Part shown: one piece after another, positions 17,036-24,325 of the stretch | Numbering within the stretch: position 1 is the first letter of the stretch | How the letters are laid out: every line of letters starts with the position of its first letter | NCBI RefSeq assembly: GCF_042646385.1 | Contig: NZ_JBHRTO010000002.1 | Coordinates: forward strand, 372,001-436,000 | Reading direction: 5' to 3' | Length of the DNA stretch: 64,000 nucleotides | From: Cypionkella sinensis | Lineage (GTDB): Bacteria > Pseudomonadota > Alphaproteobacteria > Rhodobacterales > Rhodobacteraceae | Made by a program: the position numbers and the translations under genes | Notes under the pieces: generated by a model | What the model saw: the letters and a program-made list of their open reading frames with translations, nothing else | What the model was told of the DNA's origin: nothing | The model's database searches: none

Positions 17036-17779
17036 ATGTCGCACCTTGACCTGAAGCTTACCGATCTGAAATGCGGCGCCTGCCCAATCCGGCACCGTGC
17101 TGTCTGCGCCCGCTGCGACGCGGATGAGCTGCAAGAGCTTGAGACGATCAAATACTACCGCAGCTTTGAAGCCGGGCAGCCGGTGATCTGGTCGGGCGAC
17201 CGGATGGAATTTGTCGCATCGGTGGTGACGGGCATCGCGACGCTGACACAGACGATGGAAGATGGTCGGCGGCAGATGGTGGGCTTGCTGCTGCCATCAG
17301 ATTTTGTCGGGCGGCCAGGGCGGGCGACCGCGGCCTATGATGTGACGGCGACCACAGATCTGGTGATGTGCTGCTTCCGCAAGAAGCCGTTTGAAGACCT
17401 GATGAACGCAACCCCGCATATCGCTCAGCGCTTGCTGGAAATGACGCTGGATGAGTTGGACGCAGCGCGCGAGTGGATGTTGCTGTTGGGGCGCAAGACC
17501 GCGCGGGAAAAGATCGCCTCGCTGCTGGCGATCATCGCGCGGCGCAATGCCTCGTTAAAGGCTGCCAGTTCAGGCGGGGTGCGGTTTGATCTGCCACTGA
17601 CGCGCGAGGAAATGGCTGATTATCTGGGGCTGACGCTGGAAACCGTCAGCCGGCAGATTTCAAGCCTGAAGCGGGAAGGCGTGATCGTGCTGGAAGGCAA
17701 GCGGCATGTGATCGTGCCCAGTCTGGATCGTTTGCTGGAAGAAACCGGCGACGATTCCGATGGTGGGATGCTGAACTAA
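17036..17779 (+). CDS. fnrL: Crp/Fnr-family anaerobic regulator FnrL
   Basis: Oxygen-sensing transcription factor of 247 residues. Four N-terminal cysteines (13, 16, 24 and 27, in KCGACPIRHRAVCARC) can bind the oxygen-labile 4Fe-4S cluster. A cAMP-binding-like beta roll (about 35-130) is followed by the dimer helix. The winged helix-turn-helix is TREEMADYLGLTLETVSRQI, whose ETVSR recognition helix is that of FNR and suits the TTGAT half-site found upstream. AAAGGAAGG precedes the ATG at 17036. An upstream in-frame extension to 16979 would overlap the FNR box and is rejected. Confidence 0.94.
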   Translation: MSHLDLKLTDLKCGACPIRHRAVCARCDADELQELETIKYYRSFEAGQPVIWSGDRMEFVASVVTGIATLTQTMEDGRRQMVGLLLPSDFVGRPGRATAAYDVTATTDLVMCCFRKKPFEDLMNATPHIAQRLLEMTLDELDAAREWMLLLGRKTAREKIASLLAIIARRNASLKAASSGGVRFDLPLTREEMADYLGLTLETVSRQISSLKREGVIVLEGKRHVIVPSLDRLLEETGDDSDGGMLN

Positions 17780-17820
17780 CCTCCCATCGTGGCGTTTTTT
17801 CGTCATTCCAGAACAATGAC

Positions 17821-17850
17821 TTGACCGCGGCGCATCAGATTTTGTTAATA
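17821..17850 (+). promoter_or_regulatory. candidate sigma-70 promoter of thioesterase gene
   Basis: TTGACC (17821-17826), an 18-bp spacer and TTAATA (17845-17850) lie 30 bp before the ATG at 17880. The -35 match is good and the -10 moderate. Confidence 0.4.
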
Positions 17851-17879
17851 CCCTGGTCCCTCCTCGATCAGGATAACCC

Positions 17880-18275
17880 ATGCCGCAACCGCCAGACCCC
17901 GAGCAACCGAGCGGCGAGTTGACGCTGCGCACGCTGACCATGCCGCGCGATGTCAACAACAACGGCGATATCTTTGGCGGTTGGGTTCTCTCGCAAATGG
18001 ATATGGCGGCGGGGATTGTGGCATCAGCCCGCGCGCATGGCCGTGTGGCCACCGTGGCGATTGACGCGATGCAGTTCATCCGCCCGGTCAAGGTCGGCGA
18101 TGTGCTTTGCATCTATGTGCATATCGCGCGCGAGGGGCGGACCTCGATGGGCTTGCAGATCGAGGCCTGGGTGCTGCGCAACCGGCAAGAACAGCGCGAA
18201 AAGGTCACGCATGGCCTGTTCACCTTTGTCGCCATTGATGACGAGGGCAAACCCCGCCCGCTGCCGCCTGCGTAA
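17880..18275 (+). CDS. acyl-CoA thioesterase, YciA family
   Basis: Cytoplasmic hotdog-fold hydrolase that releases CoA from acyl-CoAs, 131 residues. The family pattern is clear: LRTLTMPRDVNNNGDIFGGWVLSQMD (the N-x-x-GDIFGGW catalytic segment near 26-36), then AIDAMQFIRPVKVGD and EAWVLR. YciA enzymes act broadly on short- to long-chain substrates; specificity cannot be read here. Monocistronic, with a plausible promoter ending 30 bp upstream. Confidence 0.88.
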   Translation: MPQPPDPEQPSGELTLRTLTMPRDVNNNGDIFGGWVLSQMDMAAGIVASARAHGRVATVAIDAMQFIRPVKVGDVLCIYVHIAREGRTSMGLQIEAWVLRNRQEQREKVTHGLFTFVAIDDEGKPRPLPPA

Positions 18276-18480
18276 CGCAGCCTCACCCCGCTTCACAGTC
18301 GCGCGAGGGCGCTGGATCATCAGACCAAAGGCCCATCCGGGCGGGTGCCCTTGACGCTATATTGGCGGCGCAGGGCGTGGCGCAAGCTTCCCTGCCATGC
18401 CGCGCAGGACCGGGCCGCTCTGGGCCTCGGTTGATCCTGCGGCGGGGCTGCGGAGCCTGAAGCCGCAAAGGAGATTTGAG

Positions 18481-18834
18481 ATGAAAGCTGCAAAATTCGC
18501 TGCCGTGCTGAGCGCGGCGCTGGTGCTGGGGTCGGGGATTGCTGCACAGGCGGCAGGGATGCTCGCCGATGCCAAGGGCATGACGCTGTATGTGTTCGAC
18601 AAGGACGCGGGCGGAGTTTCCGATTGCTATGGCGATTGCGCGGTGAAATGGCCGCCCTACCTGGGCAAGGCCGATGCCAAAATGGAAAAGGGCTGGACAT
18701 TGGTGGATCGCACCGATGGCACCAAGCAATGGGCCTACGACGGCAAGCCCGTGTATTACTTCGCGGGCGACAAGGCGAAAGGCGATGCCAAGGGCGACGG
18801 AATGGGCGGCAAATGGCATGTGATCAAGGAATGA
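18481..18834 (+). CDS. exported protein with secreted-repeat (COG4315-like) domain
   Basis: A 117-residue precursor with a Sec signal peptide (cleavage near AQA-AG). The mature part has the two short secreted repeats of this uncharacterised family: GMTLYVFDKDAGGVSDCYGD with CAVKWPPYL, and a second copy with GKPVYYFAGDK. Two cysteines sit six residues apart (SDCYGDCAVKW). The function is unknown; the family is called a putative lipoprotein repeat, but no lipobox is visible here. AAAGGAG precedes the ATG. A perfect terminator follows. Confidence 0.82.
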   Translation: MKAAKFAAVLSAALVLGSGIAAQAAGMLADAKGMTLYVFDKDAGGVSDCYGDCAVKWPPYLGKADAKMEKGWTLVDRTDGTKQWAYDGKPVYYFAGDKAKGDAKGDGMGGKWHVIKE

Positions 18835-18866
18835 TCGGCTGCGCCTGATGTCCTGACATAAACGCG

Positions 18867-18898
18867 AAACGGCGCGGGATCATCCCGCGCCGTTTTGA
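18867..18898 (+). terminator. rho-independent terminator
   Basis: Arms AAACGGCGCGGGA (18867-18879) and TCCCGCGCCGTTT (18883-18895) pair perfectly around TCA and end in TTTT. It can also work for the minus-strand small gene ending at 18921. Confidence 0.85.
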
Positions 18899-18920
18899 TT
18901 TGGTGACAGTATCGAAAGCG

Positions 18921-18998
18921 TCAGAAAATGCCGGTCACATACAGCAGAATGATCACGACAATCGGAATTCCGAGGAAGTAGGCGACGATGCCTTTCAT
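18921..18998 (-). CDS. 25-residue single-helix membrane peptide
   Basis: A very short gene, accepted because of its strong ribosome site (AAAGGAGAG, about 6 nt before the ATG), clean stop and plausible product. The peptide MKGIVAYFLGIPIVVIILLY plus five residues is one continuous hydrophobic helix after a single Lys, so it should sit in the inner membrane. A GGAAC-N17-GTT promoter-like sequence lies 39 bp upstream on the same strand. It is divergent from csbD, which has the same promoter type, so both may be stress-induced. The function is unknown. Confidence 0.65.
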   Translation of the reverse strand: MKGIVAYFLGIPIVVIILLYVTGIF

Positions 18999-19036
18999 AA
19001 CGCTCTCCTTTTTAGCTGTTTCAAACTTGTCAGGAA

Positions 19037-19061
19037 AACCACTGATCGGCGGTTTGGTTCC
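19037..19061 (-). promoter_or_regulatory. EcfG-type promoter candidate of 25-residue peptide gene
   Basis: On the minus strand GGAAC (19057-19061), a 17-bp spacer and GTT (19037-19039) match the alphaproteobacterial general-stress sigma consensus GGAAC-N16/17-(C)GTT. The predicted start leaves a leader of about 30 nt before the small gene. Confidence 0.5.
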
Positions 19062-19172
19062 ACGCTGGCGCACAGTTTTTTGATCAGGATTGATTTGGTG
19101 CCCAGATCCGAAAACCCGCAGCCGAAAACTGCGGCCTGCGCGGCGGCGTATCGGCGTCCCGTTGATGGACGT

Positions 19173-19197
19173 GGAACCATCCCGCACACGGCGCGTT
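19173..19197 (+). promoter_or_regulatory. EcfG-type promoter candidate of csbD
   Basis: GGAAC (19173-19177), 17 bp and GTT (19195-19197; CGTT with a 16-bp spacer) fit the EcfG general-stress promoter. It lies 96 bp before csbD. The rest of 18999-19292 holds nothing else recognisable. Confidence 0.5.
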
Positions 19198-19292
19198 GTA
19201 AAGGCATGTGACAGCACTGCGCAGTTTGCACCACAAACCTGCGCAACGTCACTTGAGATCAAACCCGCCACCTCAAGTTTCAGGAGAGTATC

Positions 19293-19478
19293 ATGGATAA
19301 AGATCGGATCGCAGGCTCGGCCAAGGTCATCAAAGGCAAGGCGAAAGAGGCCATCGGCGCGGTGATTGGCGATGCCAAGCTGGAAACCGAAGGCAAGGCA
19401 GATCAAGTCGAAGGCCGCGTGCAGAATGCTGTCGGCTCGGCAAAGGATAAAGTGAAAGAAGTGGTCAAGGGCAAGTAA
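19293..19478 (+). CDS. CsbD-family stress protein
   Basis: A 61-residue, Lys/Ala/Glu/Gly-rich hydrophilic protein with the CsbD pattern (MDKDRIAGSAKVIKGKAKEA, then GKADQVEGRVQNAVG). CsbD-like proteins are among the most abundant stress-induced proteins in many bacteria, but their biochemical role is unknown; they are probably partly disordered helices. GGAGAG precedes the ATG. The upstream EcfG-like promoter suits a stress protein. A GC-rich hairpin without a T-run (19512-19532) follows. Confidence 0.9.
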   Translation: MDKDRIAGSAKVIKGKAKEAIGAVIGDAKLETEGKADQVEGRVQNAVGSAKDKVKEVVKGK

Positions 19479-19552
19479 GCCATTGATCTGACCACGACGA
19501 TTGCATTGGACGCGGGCGCAGATTGCGCCCGCCGTTCAAAGTGAAAAGCAGG

Positions 19553-20086
19553 TCACATCAATGGCTCGTCGCAATTGTTGAACGCGACAAGTTTCATCGA
19601 AAAATTTCTATTCTTGCTCAATGTCTGAATGTTGAACTGCCCCAACTCAAAATAGTCATCGGGATACGGTGCGCCCCCGCGCGGTGCAGCGACAACTTTG
19701 AAGCCATTGCCTGCTGCGCTGGTGGTGTTGTCGATGATGAACTTTGCCCCATCCCCATTCTGATAGGTCGAGCTGCAGGTTCCGGCGATGCCGAAGCAAC
19801 TGTAAGGGTTGAAGGTTTCCCATTTGCCCCCAGCCCAATCGTTGCGCACCATCCGGCCTTTCTTGTCGAAATAGGTTCGGCTGATGACTTTATCGGGCGC
19901 GCGCTTGTCGGCGACTTCCGTGCGATAGCTGCCGGATTTCTTCCCGACATAGGTTTCAATCAGCGTGCGGCCGTCGGAATATTTCATCGACCAACTGCAC
20001 CCGACCGGCATATGGGCGAAATCAATCCCGGCCTGAGCCGGGATTGCAGCGCAGATCACCACTGCAGACAGAAGCGCTTTCAGCAT
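19553..20086 (-). CDS. exported protein of unknown function, overlapping ettA end
   Basis: A 177-residue precursor with a Sec signal peptide (cleavage near AQA-GI). The mature part has strands separated by Gly/Asp turns and cysteines near residues 30, 95, 101 and 171 that could form disulphides. No known domain is recognised. Its ATG at 20086 shares one base with the ettA stop (TGATG), so it is probably translated by re-initiation after ettA; a GTG one codon upstream is also possible. An exported protein coupled to a ribosome factor is unexpected. Confidence 0.72.
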   Translation of the reverse strand: MLKALLSAVVICAAIPAQAGIDFAHMPVGCSWSMKYSDGRTLIETYVGKKSGSYRTEVADKRAPDKVISRTYFDKKGRMVRNDWAGGKWETFNPYSCFGIAGTCSSTYQNGDGAKFIIDNTTSAAGNGFKVVAAPRGGAPYPDDYFELGQFNIQTLSKNRNFSMKLVAFNNCDEPLM

Positions 20087-21741
20087 CACCGGCTGAAACG
20101 TTTGTATTTCGCCCGCTTCGGCTCCAAAGCATCCGGCCCCAGACGGCGGACTTTATCTTGCTCATAGGCCTCGAAGTTGCCCTCGAACCATTCGACATGC
20201 GCATCGCCTTCAAACGCCAGCATATGCGTGCAGAGCCGGTCGAGGAAGAAGCGGTCGTGGCTGATGATGATCGCGCAGCCGGCGAAATCTTCGATCGCCG
20301 ATTCCAGCGCTTGCAGGGTTTCCACGTCGAGATCGTTGGTCGGTTCGTCGAGCAGCAGCACGTTGCCGCCCGAGCGCAGCAGTTTCGCCATGTGAACGCG
20401 GTTACGCTCACCCCCCGACAACAGGCCGACTTTCTTCTGCTGATCGGTGCCCTTGAAGTTGAACGCGCCGGTATAAACCCGGCTGTTCATCGTCATGTCG
20501 CCCAGCTGGATCACTTCAGAGCCGCCCGAGATTTCCTCCCAGACGTTCTTGTTCGGGTCGAGCGCGTCGCGCGACTGGTCCACGTAAGAAAGCTGCACAG
20601 TGTTGCCCAGCACAATCGTGCCCTCGTCCGGCTGTTCCTGCCCCGACAGCATACGGAACAGCGTCGATTTACCCGCACCGTTCGGGCCGATCACGCCAAC
20701 GATGGCGCCCGGCGGGATGGTGAAGGACAGATCCTCGATCAACAGCTTGTCGCCCATGGCTTTTTTCAGCCCGGTGACTTCGATCACCTTGCTGCCCAGA
20801 CGCTCGCCGTTCGGGATGATGATCTGCGCGGTCGAGGCGCGTTCCAGCACGGTTTGGCCAGCCATTTCGTTATAGCGGGCCAGACGCGCCTTGCCCTTCG
20901 ACTGGCGGGCCTTGGCACCCGACCGGATCCATTCGAGTTCTTTTTCCAGCGCCTTCTGCTTGGATTTATCCTCGCGCGCTTCCTGCTGCATACGCTTGGC
21001 TTTCTGATCCAGCCAGGCCGAATAGTTGCCCTCGTAGGGAATGCCGCGGCCACGGTCGAGTTCCAGAATCCAGCTTGTGATGTCGTCGAGGAAGTAACGG
21101 TCGTGGGTGACGATCAGGATGGTGCCCTTGTAGGCGATCAGGTGCTTTTGCAGCCAGGCGATGGATTCGGCGTCCAAGTGGTTGGTGGGTTCGTCGAGCA
21201 GCAGCATGTCGGGGGCTTCCAGCAGCAGCTTGCACAAAGCCACGCGGCGGCGTTCCCCGCCCGAGAGGTCTTCGACATTGGCATCATCGGGCGGGCAGCG
21301 CAAAGCATCCATCGCCACACCGACCGAGGCCTCAAGCTCCCACAGGTTGCCGGCGTCGATCTGGTCTTGCAACTGCGCCATCTCGTCGGCGGTCTCGTCC
21401 GAATAGTTCATCGCCAATTCGTTGTAACGATTGAGGATTTCGGTCTGCGCCGCCACGCCGAGCATGACGTTTTCCTTCACCGTCAAGGCCGGATCAAGGT
21501 AGGGTTCCTGCGCCAGATAGCCCACTTTGGCGCCCTTGGCCGCCCAAGCCTCGCCTTTGAAATCGGTATCCATGCCCGCCATGATCTTCAGCAGGGTCGA
21601 CTTACCCGAACCATTGACGCCGACCACACCGATCTTCACGCCGGGGAGAAAGTTCAGGTGGATGTTTTCAAAGCATTTCTTGCCACCCGGATAGGTCTTG
21701 GAGACGCCTTCCATGTGATAGACATATTGATACGCGGCCAT
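20086..21741 (-). CDS. ettA: energy-dependent translational throttle protein (ABC-F)
   Basis: A ribosome-binding ABC-F ATPase that gates the first elongation step according to the ATP/ADP ratio in E. coli. The 551 residues carry two ATPase domains: Walker A GVNGSGKST (about 41-49), signature LSGGERRRVALCKLL and LLLDEPTNHLDAES in the first; GPNGAGKST, LSGGERNRVHMAKLL and LLLDEPTNDLDVET in the second. The P-site tRNA interaction motif lies in the linker (about 245-300, rich in Lys/Arg/Glu). It has no membrane domain. The exported-protein gene overlaps its stop. Confidence 0.94.
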   Translation of the reverse strand: MAAYQYVYHMEGVSKTYPGGKKCFENIHLNFLPGVKIGVVGVNGSGKSTLLKIMAGMDTDFKGEAWAAKGAKVGYLAQEPYLDPALTVKENVMLGVAAQTEILNRYNELAMNYSDETADEMAQLQDQIDAGNLWELEASVGVAMDALRCPPDDANVEDLSGGERRRVALCKLLLEAPDMLLLDEPTNHLDAESIAWLQKHLIAYKGTILIVTHDRYFLDDITSWILELDRGRGIPYEGNYSAWLDQKAKRMQQEAREDKSKQKALEKELEWIRSGAKARQSKGKARLARYNEMAGQTVLERASTAQIIIPNGERLGSKVIEVTGLKKAMGDKLLIEDLSFTIPPGAIVGVIGPNGAGKSTLFRMLSGQEQPDEGTIVLGNTVQLSYVDQSRDALDPNKNVWEEISGGSEVIQLGDMTMNSRVYTGAFNFKGTDQQKKVGLLSGGERNRVHMAKLLRSGGNVLLLDEPTNDLDVETLQALESAIEDFAGCAIIISHDRFFLDRLCTHMLAFEGDAHVEWFEGNFEAYEQDKVRRLGPDALEPKRAKYKRFSR

Positions 21742-21823
21742 TGGGATGCTCCTGACAAGATCGCTTGCGCTGTTGCTGCGCTATGTAGCGATTGTTGGGC
21801 GCGAGGGCAACGTGGGGCGGCGA

Positions 21824-22699
21824 TTATAGGGTTTTGCCCAGCCAATGCGTCGCCGGGAACTGGGTGTAGGCAGGGATGTCTTGCCAGCCGTCGCGGTGAT
21901 AAAGGGCGATGGCGTCGGTCAGGGCGGCGTTGGTGTCGAGTTTCAGGGCGGTATAGCCAAGGCTGCGGGCGCGGGATTCGATGGCTTGCATCAGGCGGCG
22001 GGCGAGGCCTTGGCCACGGGCAGAGGTGTGGACCCACAGCCGTTTCACCTCGGCCGTGCTGCCTTCCAACGGGCGGAGGGAAACGGTGCCGACGGGAAGA
22101 TCATCGCTCCACGCGATCAGGAAAGCGCCATGGGGGGCGCGGTATTTTTCGGGGTCAGACAGCGGCAGCGTCAGCATGTCGGGGGTGATGCCTGTGATCT
22201 TTTCGGCCAACAGATCATAATAGGCTTGCAGGCAGGCAAGGGCGGCGGGGTCACTTGGGCCCGCGTCGTGGATCTGCACCTGATCTTGCAGCAGGGTGGT
22301 GGCGATCAGATCCATCGCGTCGATCAGAGCCTGCTGACGACCCTTGGCGCGGGCGAGGGTTTCAGCGGCGCGGGCATAACCGATGGCGTTATAGGCCTGC
22401 ATCTCGGCCTCTCCCGCTGCCGTCAGATGTGCGGTGCGGCGGCGGCGGTCGGCGGGATCGCTGACAAGATGGATCAGCGCCTCGGCTTCCAGTGCGCGCA
22501 GCAGGCGGCTGAGCAGGCCGGAATCGAGTGCAAGTTGGCTGCGGATCTGGGCAACGTCGGTGCCCTGCGGCGTGATCAGTTGCAGCACGCGGGCGGCTCC
22601 CAAAGGGCGGCCGCGGCCAAGGTAGGAATCGTCAAGCGCACCGACCTCACGGGTCACGGCACGGTTGAAGCGGCGCAGGCGGGCGATGTTATCAAGCAT
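21824..22699 (-). CDS. MarR-type regulator fused to GNAT acetyltransferase
   Basis: A two-domain protein of 291 residues. Residues 1-140 form a MarR winged helix: TDVAQIRSQLALDSGLLSRL is the recognition part and SDPADRRRRTAHLT the wing. Residues about 150-291 form a GNAT acetyltransferase with the acetyl-CoA loop RGQGLARRLMQAIE (R-x-x-G-x-A). The fusion is common in proteobacteria and is often annotated as a bifunctional helix-turn-helix/GNAT protein; targets are unknown. It is monocistronic on the minus strand, between ettA and the reverse transcriptase gene, with a dispersed repeat upstream. Confidence 0.88.
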   Translation of the reverse strand: MLDNIARLRRFNRAVTREVGALDDSYLGRGRPLGAARVLQLITPQGTDVAQIRSQLALDSGLLSRLLRALEAEALIHLVSDPADRRRRTAHLTAAGEAEMQAYNAIGYARAAETLARAKGRQQALIDAMDLIATTLLQDQVQIHDAGPSDPAALACLQAYYDLLAEKITGITPDMLTLPLSDPEKYRAPHGAFLIAWSDDLPVGTVSLRPLEGSTAEVKRLWVHTSARGQGLARRLMQAIESRARSLGYTALKLDTNAALTDAIALYHRDGWQDIPAYTQFPATHWLGKTL

Positions 22700-22724
22700 G
22701 ATCGGCCTTGGGTTGCTGCATAGC

Positions 22725-22780
22725 GGCTGGGGGTTTGCACCCCCAGACCCCGGCAGGATATTTTAGCGCAGAGGATGACA
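22725..22780. repeat. dispersed 3'-flank repeat with GC hairpin, copy B
   Basis: The hairpin CTGGGGG-TTTGCA-CCCCCAG (from about 22727) is followed by CGGCAGGATATTTTAGCG and CAGAGGATGAC. On the minus strand it lies just past the reverse transcriptase stop (22823) and could act as its transcription end. Confidence 0.6.
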
Positions 22781-22822
22781 ATTTTGGTCGAATTGTCTGG
22801 GCTCGCAGATACCTGACTTAGA

Positions 22823-24154
22823 TCAGCTATCTGATCGCGTCAACAGGGCTGTGGCGAGGCGGTCTTGCAGTTTCGCGCCTTTGGCGGGGTTGATCTGCGC
22901 GACCCAAGCAATGCGGCCTTGCAGGCTGGCGAGGAAGCCGAGGTCGTGGCGACGTGGATCGCTGGGGCGAGTGAGGTGGTGGATGGTGGCTTTCAAGAGA
23001 TCGTAGGACTCGCGCGCCGGGTTGAGCGTGGCGTTGACGGTGATGCTGGTCACGGTTTGGCGGTGGTGGCTAGGCTGCGCGCGGGTTTTGCTGGGGTTGA
23101 GCACAAAGCCTTGCTCGGCCACAATCTGCGGCACGGCGCGGTGCAGGACCGCTGCGATGCGGGTGTCGCCCGAAAAGGTCAGATCATCGGCGTAGCGGGT
23201 GTAGGTGGCATCAAGGCTTTGCGCGAGCCCCGCAAGGCGGCGGTCGAGGTGCAAGGCCACCAGATTGGCCAGCGCGGGCGAGGTGGGCGCGCCCTGCGGC
23301 AGATGGCGGTTCGACAGTTGGTCGCGGGCGGCAAGACCAGCTTGGCGCAAGATAGCGGCCGGGGTAATTGCGGTGGTCAGGCCCGCAAGGCTACGTGCCA
23401 CCTGAGCCGGATAGCCAAAGGCTCGGAACAGCGCGTAGATCTGGGGAAATCGGATGGAGGGAAAGAAATGCGCCAGATCAAAGCTGACCACGATCTGCTC
23501 GCCCGCATGGCGCGCGGCGGCTTGCAGGCAGTTGCGCCCCTGCACGAAGCCATAGGCGGCGGGGTGTGGCGGGATATGGTTCAGCAGGCCCGACAGGATT
23601 CGGCGGTGCAGGCGTTTCAGGAAGGGTTTGGGTTCTTCGATCAGGCGCAACTGGCCGTTGGATTTTGGGATCAGGTGGTGGTGGTAATGCGCGGCCCATG
23701 GGCTGTCGGTGCGGGCAGATAACCCGCGCAGATCGGCAAAGCGGGTCAACTGATCGGGCGTGATCGCCAGCCAGTCGGCAAGGTCAGCCTCACTCACCAT
23801 CGGCGGCAGCGGCAGATTCTGCAGCGGCGGGATCGGGTTGAACGCAGGCGACGTCAGGCTGTGGGCGGGCAGCACGTGATAGCGGCGGGCATGGGCCAGC
23901 ACCGCCCTGCCTTGCGGCGACCCTCGCAGATGGCGCAGGATTTGCGCGGCATCGGGCGCCGCGCGCGCGGGAAAGCGGCGCAGCAGGCTACGGGCAAGCT
24001 GTGCGGCGCGGGCGGGCTGGTTGCCGGGCAGGCGTTGGCGCAGATGCAGCGTCAGTGCGGCTTCGGTCCAGTCTTGCTGGGCAAGGCTGGCGGCCAAAGG
24101 GGCCAGTGCGGCGCGGTCTGGAAATGGCGGGTGCAAGGGCCGGGTCAACCTCAC
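22823..24154 (-). CDS. retron-type reverse transcriptase
   Basis: A 443-residue RNA-dependent DNA polymerase. After an N-terminal extension (about 1-155, including LADWLAITPDQLTRFADLRG) the RT core runs in order: QLRLIEEPKPFLKRLHRRIL (motif 1/2), AYGFVQGRN, VVSFDLAHFFPSI (Asp226), LPQGAPTSPALANL (motif 4), and TRYADDLTFSGD with catalytic Asp323-Asp324. The C-terminal thumb has FLASLQGRIAWV. The retron hallmarks are altered: NAxxH reads AAARH (212-216) and VTG reads VTS (368-370). The start is a GTG with AGGA close upstream. The leader is hairpin-rich, a candidate msr/msd. No maturase, DGR or CRISPR partner is next to it. It may be a retron, a defence RT or a domesticated enzyme. Confidence 0.85.
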   Translation of the reverse strand: MRLTRPLHPPFPDRAALAPLAASLAQQDWTEAALTLHLRQRLPGNQPARAAQLARSLLRRFPARAAPDAAQILRHLRGSPQGRAVLAHARRYHVLPAHSLTSPAFNPIPPLQNLPLPPMVSEADLADWLAITPDQLTRFADLRGLSARTDSPWAAHYHHHLIPKSNGQLRLIEEPKPFLKRLHRRILSGLLNHIPPHPAAYGFVQGRNCLQAAARHAGEQIVVSFDLAHFFPSIRFPQIYALFRAFGYPAQVARSLAGLTTAITPAAILRQAGLAARDQLSNRHLPQGAPTSPALANLVALHLDRRLAGLAQSLDATYTRYADDLTFSGDTRIAAVLHRAVPQIVAEQGFVLNPSKTRAQPSHHRQTVTSITVNATLNPARESYDLLKATIHHLTRPSDPRRHDLGFLASLQGRIAWVAQINPAKGAKLQDRLATALLTRSDS

Positions 24155-24161
24155 CTGTCCT

Positions 24162-24261
24162 GCATGGCCATCTCTGAATGACGTTCAGCGAAGGCCATGC
24201 GTCGAATGTCACAACGTGCGAAAGATAGGCGGGGAAGCCCCGCCCAGCCGGGATGCCCGGC
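24162..24261 (-). ncRNA. structured leader of the RT gene; candidate msr/msd region
   Basis: Within the predicted 5' leader (about 24281 to 24155 on the minus strand) lie three hairpins. GCCGGG/CCCGGC (24247-24261) and GGCGGGG/CCCCGCC (24228-24244) both have 3-nt loops. A nested stem is formed by GCATGGCC/GGCCATGC (24162-24169, 24193-24200) enclosing CTGAA/TTCAG (24174-24178, 24184-24188). Short stems with tight loops just upstream of an RT gene are what retron msr RNAs look like, but no branching G or long msd stem could be assigned. It may only be a regulatory leader. Confidence 0.35.
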
Positions 24262-24264
24262 GTC

Positions 24265-24293
24265 TTGACCCGGCCTTGCTGTCTGCGATTGTA
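24265..24293 (+). promoter_or_regulatory. nadD promoter, sharing its -10 with the RT promoter
   Basis: TTGACC (24265-24270), a 17-bp spacer and ATTGTA (24288-24293). The same six bases read TACAAT on the other strand and serve as the -10 of the reverse transcriptase promoter. The predicted start is 20-25 bp before the nadD ATG. Confidence 0.55.
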
Positions 24294-24315
24294 AAGCCGC
24301 GCCGGATCGGGTCAA
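24288..24315 (-). promoter_or_regulatory. reverse transcriptase promoter, mirrored on nadD
   Basis: On the minus strand TTGACC (24310-24315), a 16-bp spacer and TACAAT (24288-24293), a near-consensus sigma-70 promoter. The two -35 boxes form the inverted repeat TCTTGACCCG/CGGGTCAAGA. Confidence 0.6.
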
Positions 24316-24325
24316 GATGCGTCGC

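Noticed and set aside
19512..19532. Terminator after csbD
   Set aside because: The stem GCGGGCGCA/TGCGCCCGC is perfect but no T-run follows, so it is mentioned only under csbD.
24263..24317. Inverted repeat TCTTGACCCG/CGGGTCAAGA as retron a1/a2 sequences
   Set aside because: Both arms are better explained as the -35 boxes of the divergent nadD and RT promoters, and the upstream arm lies outside the predicted RT transcript.
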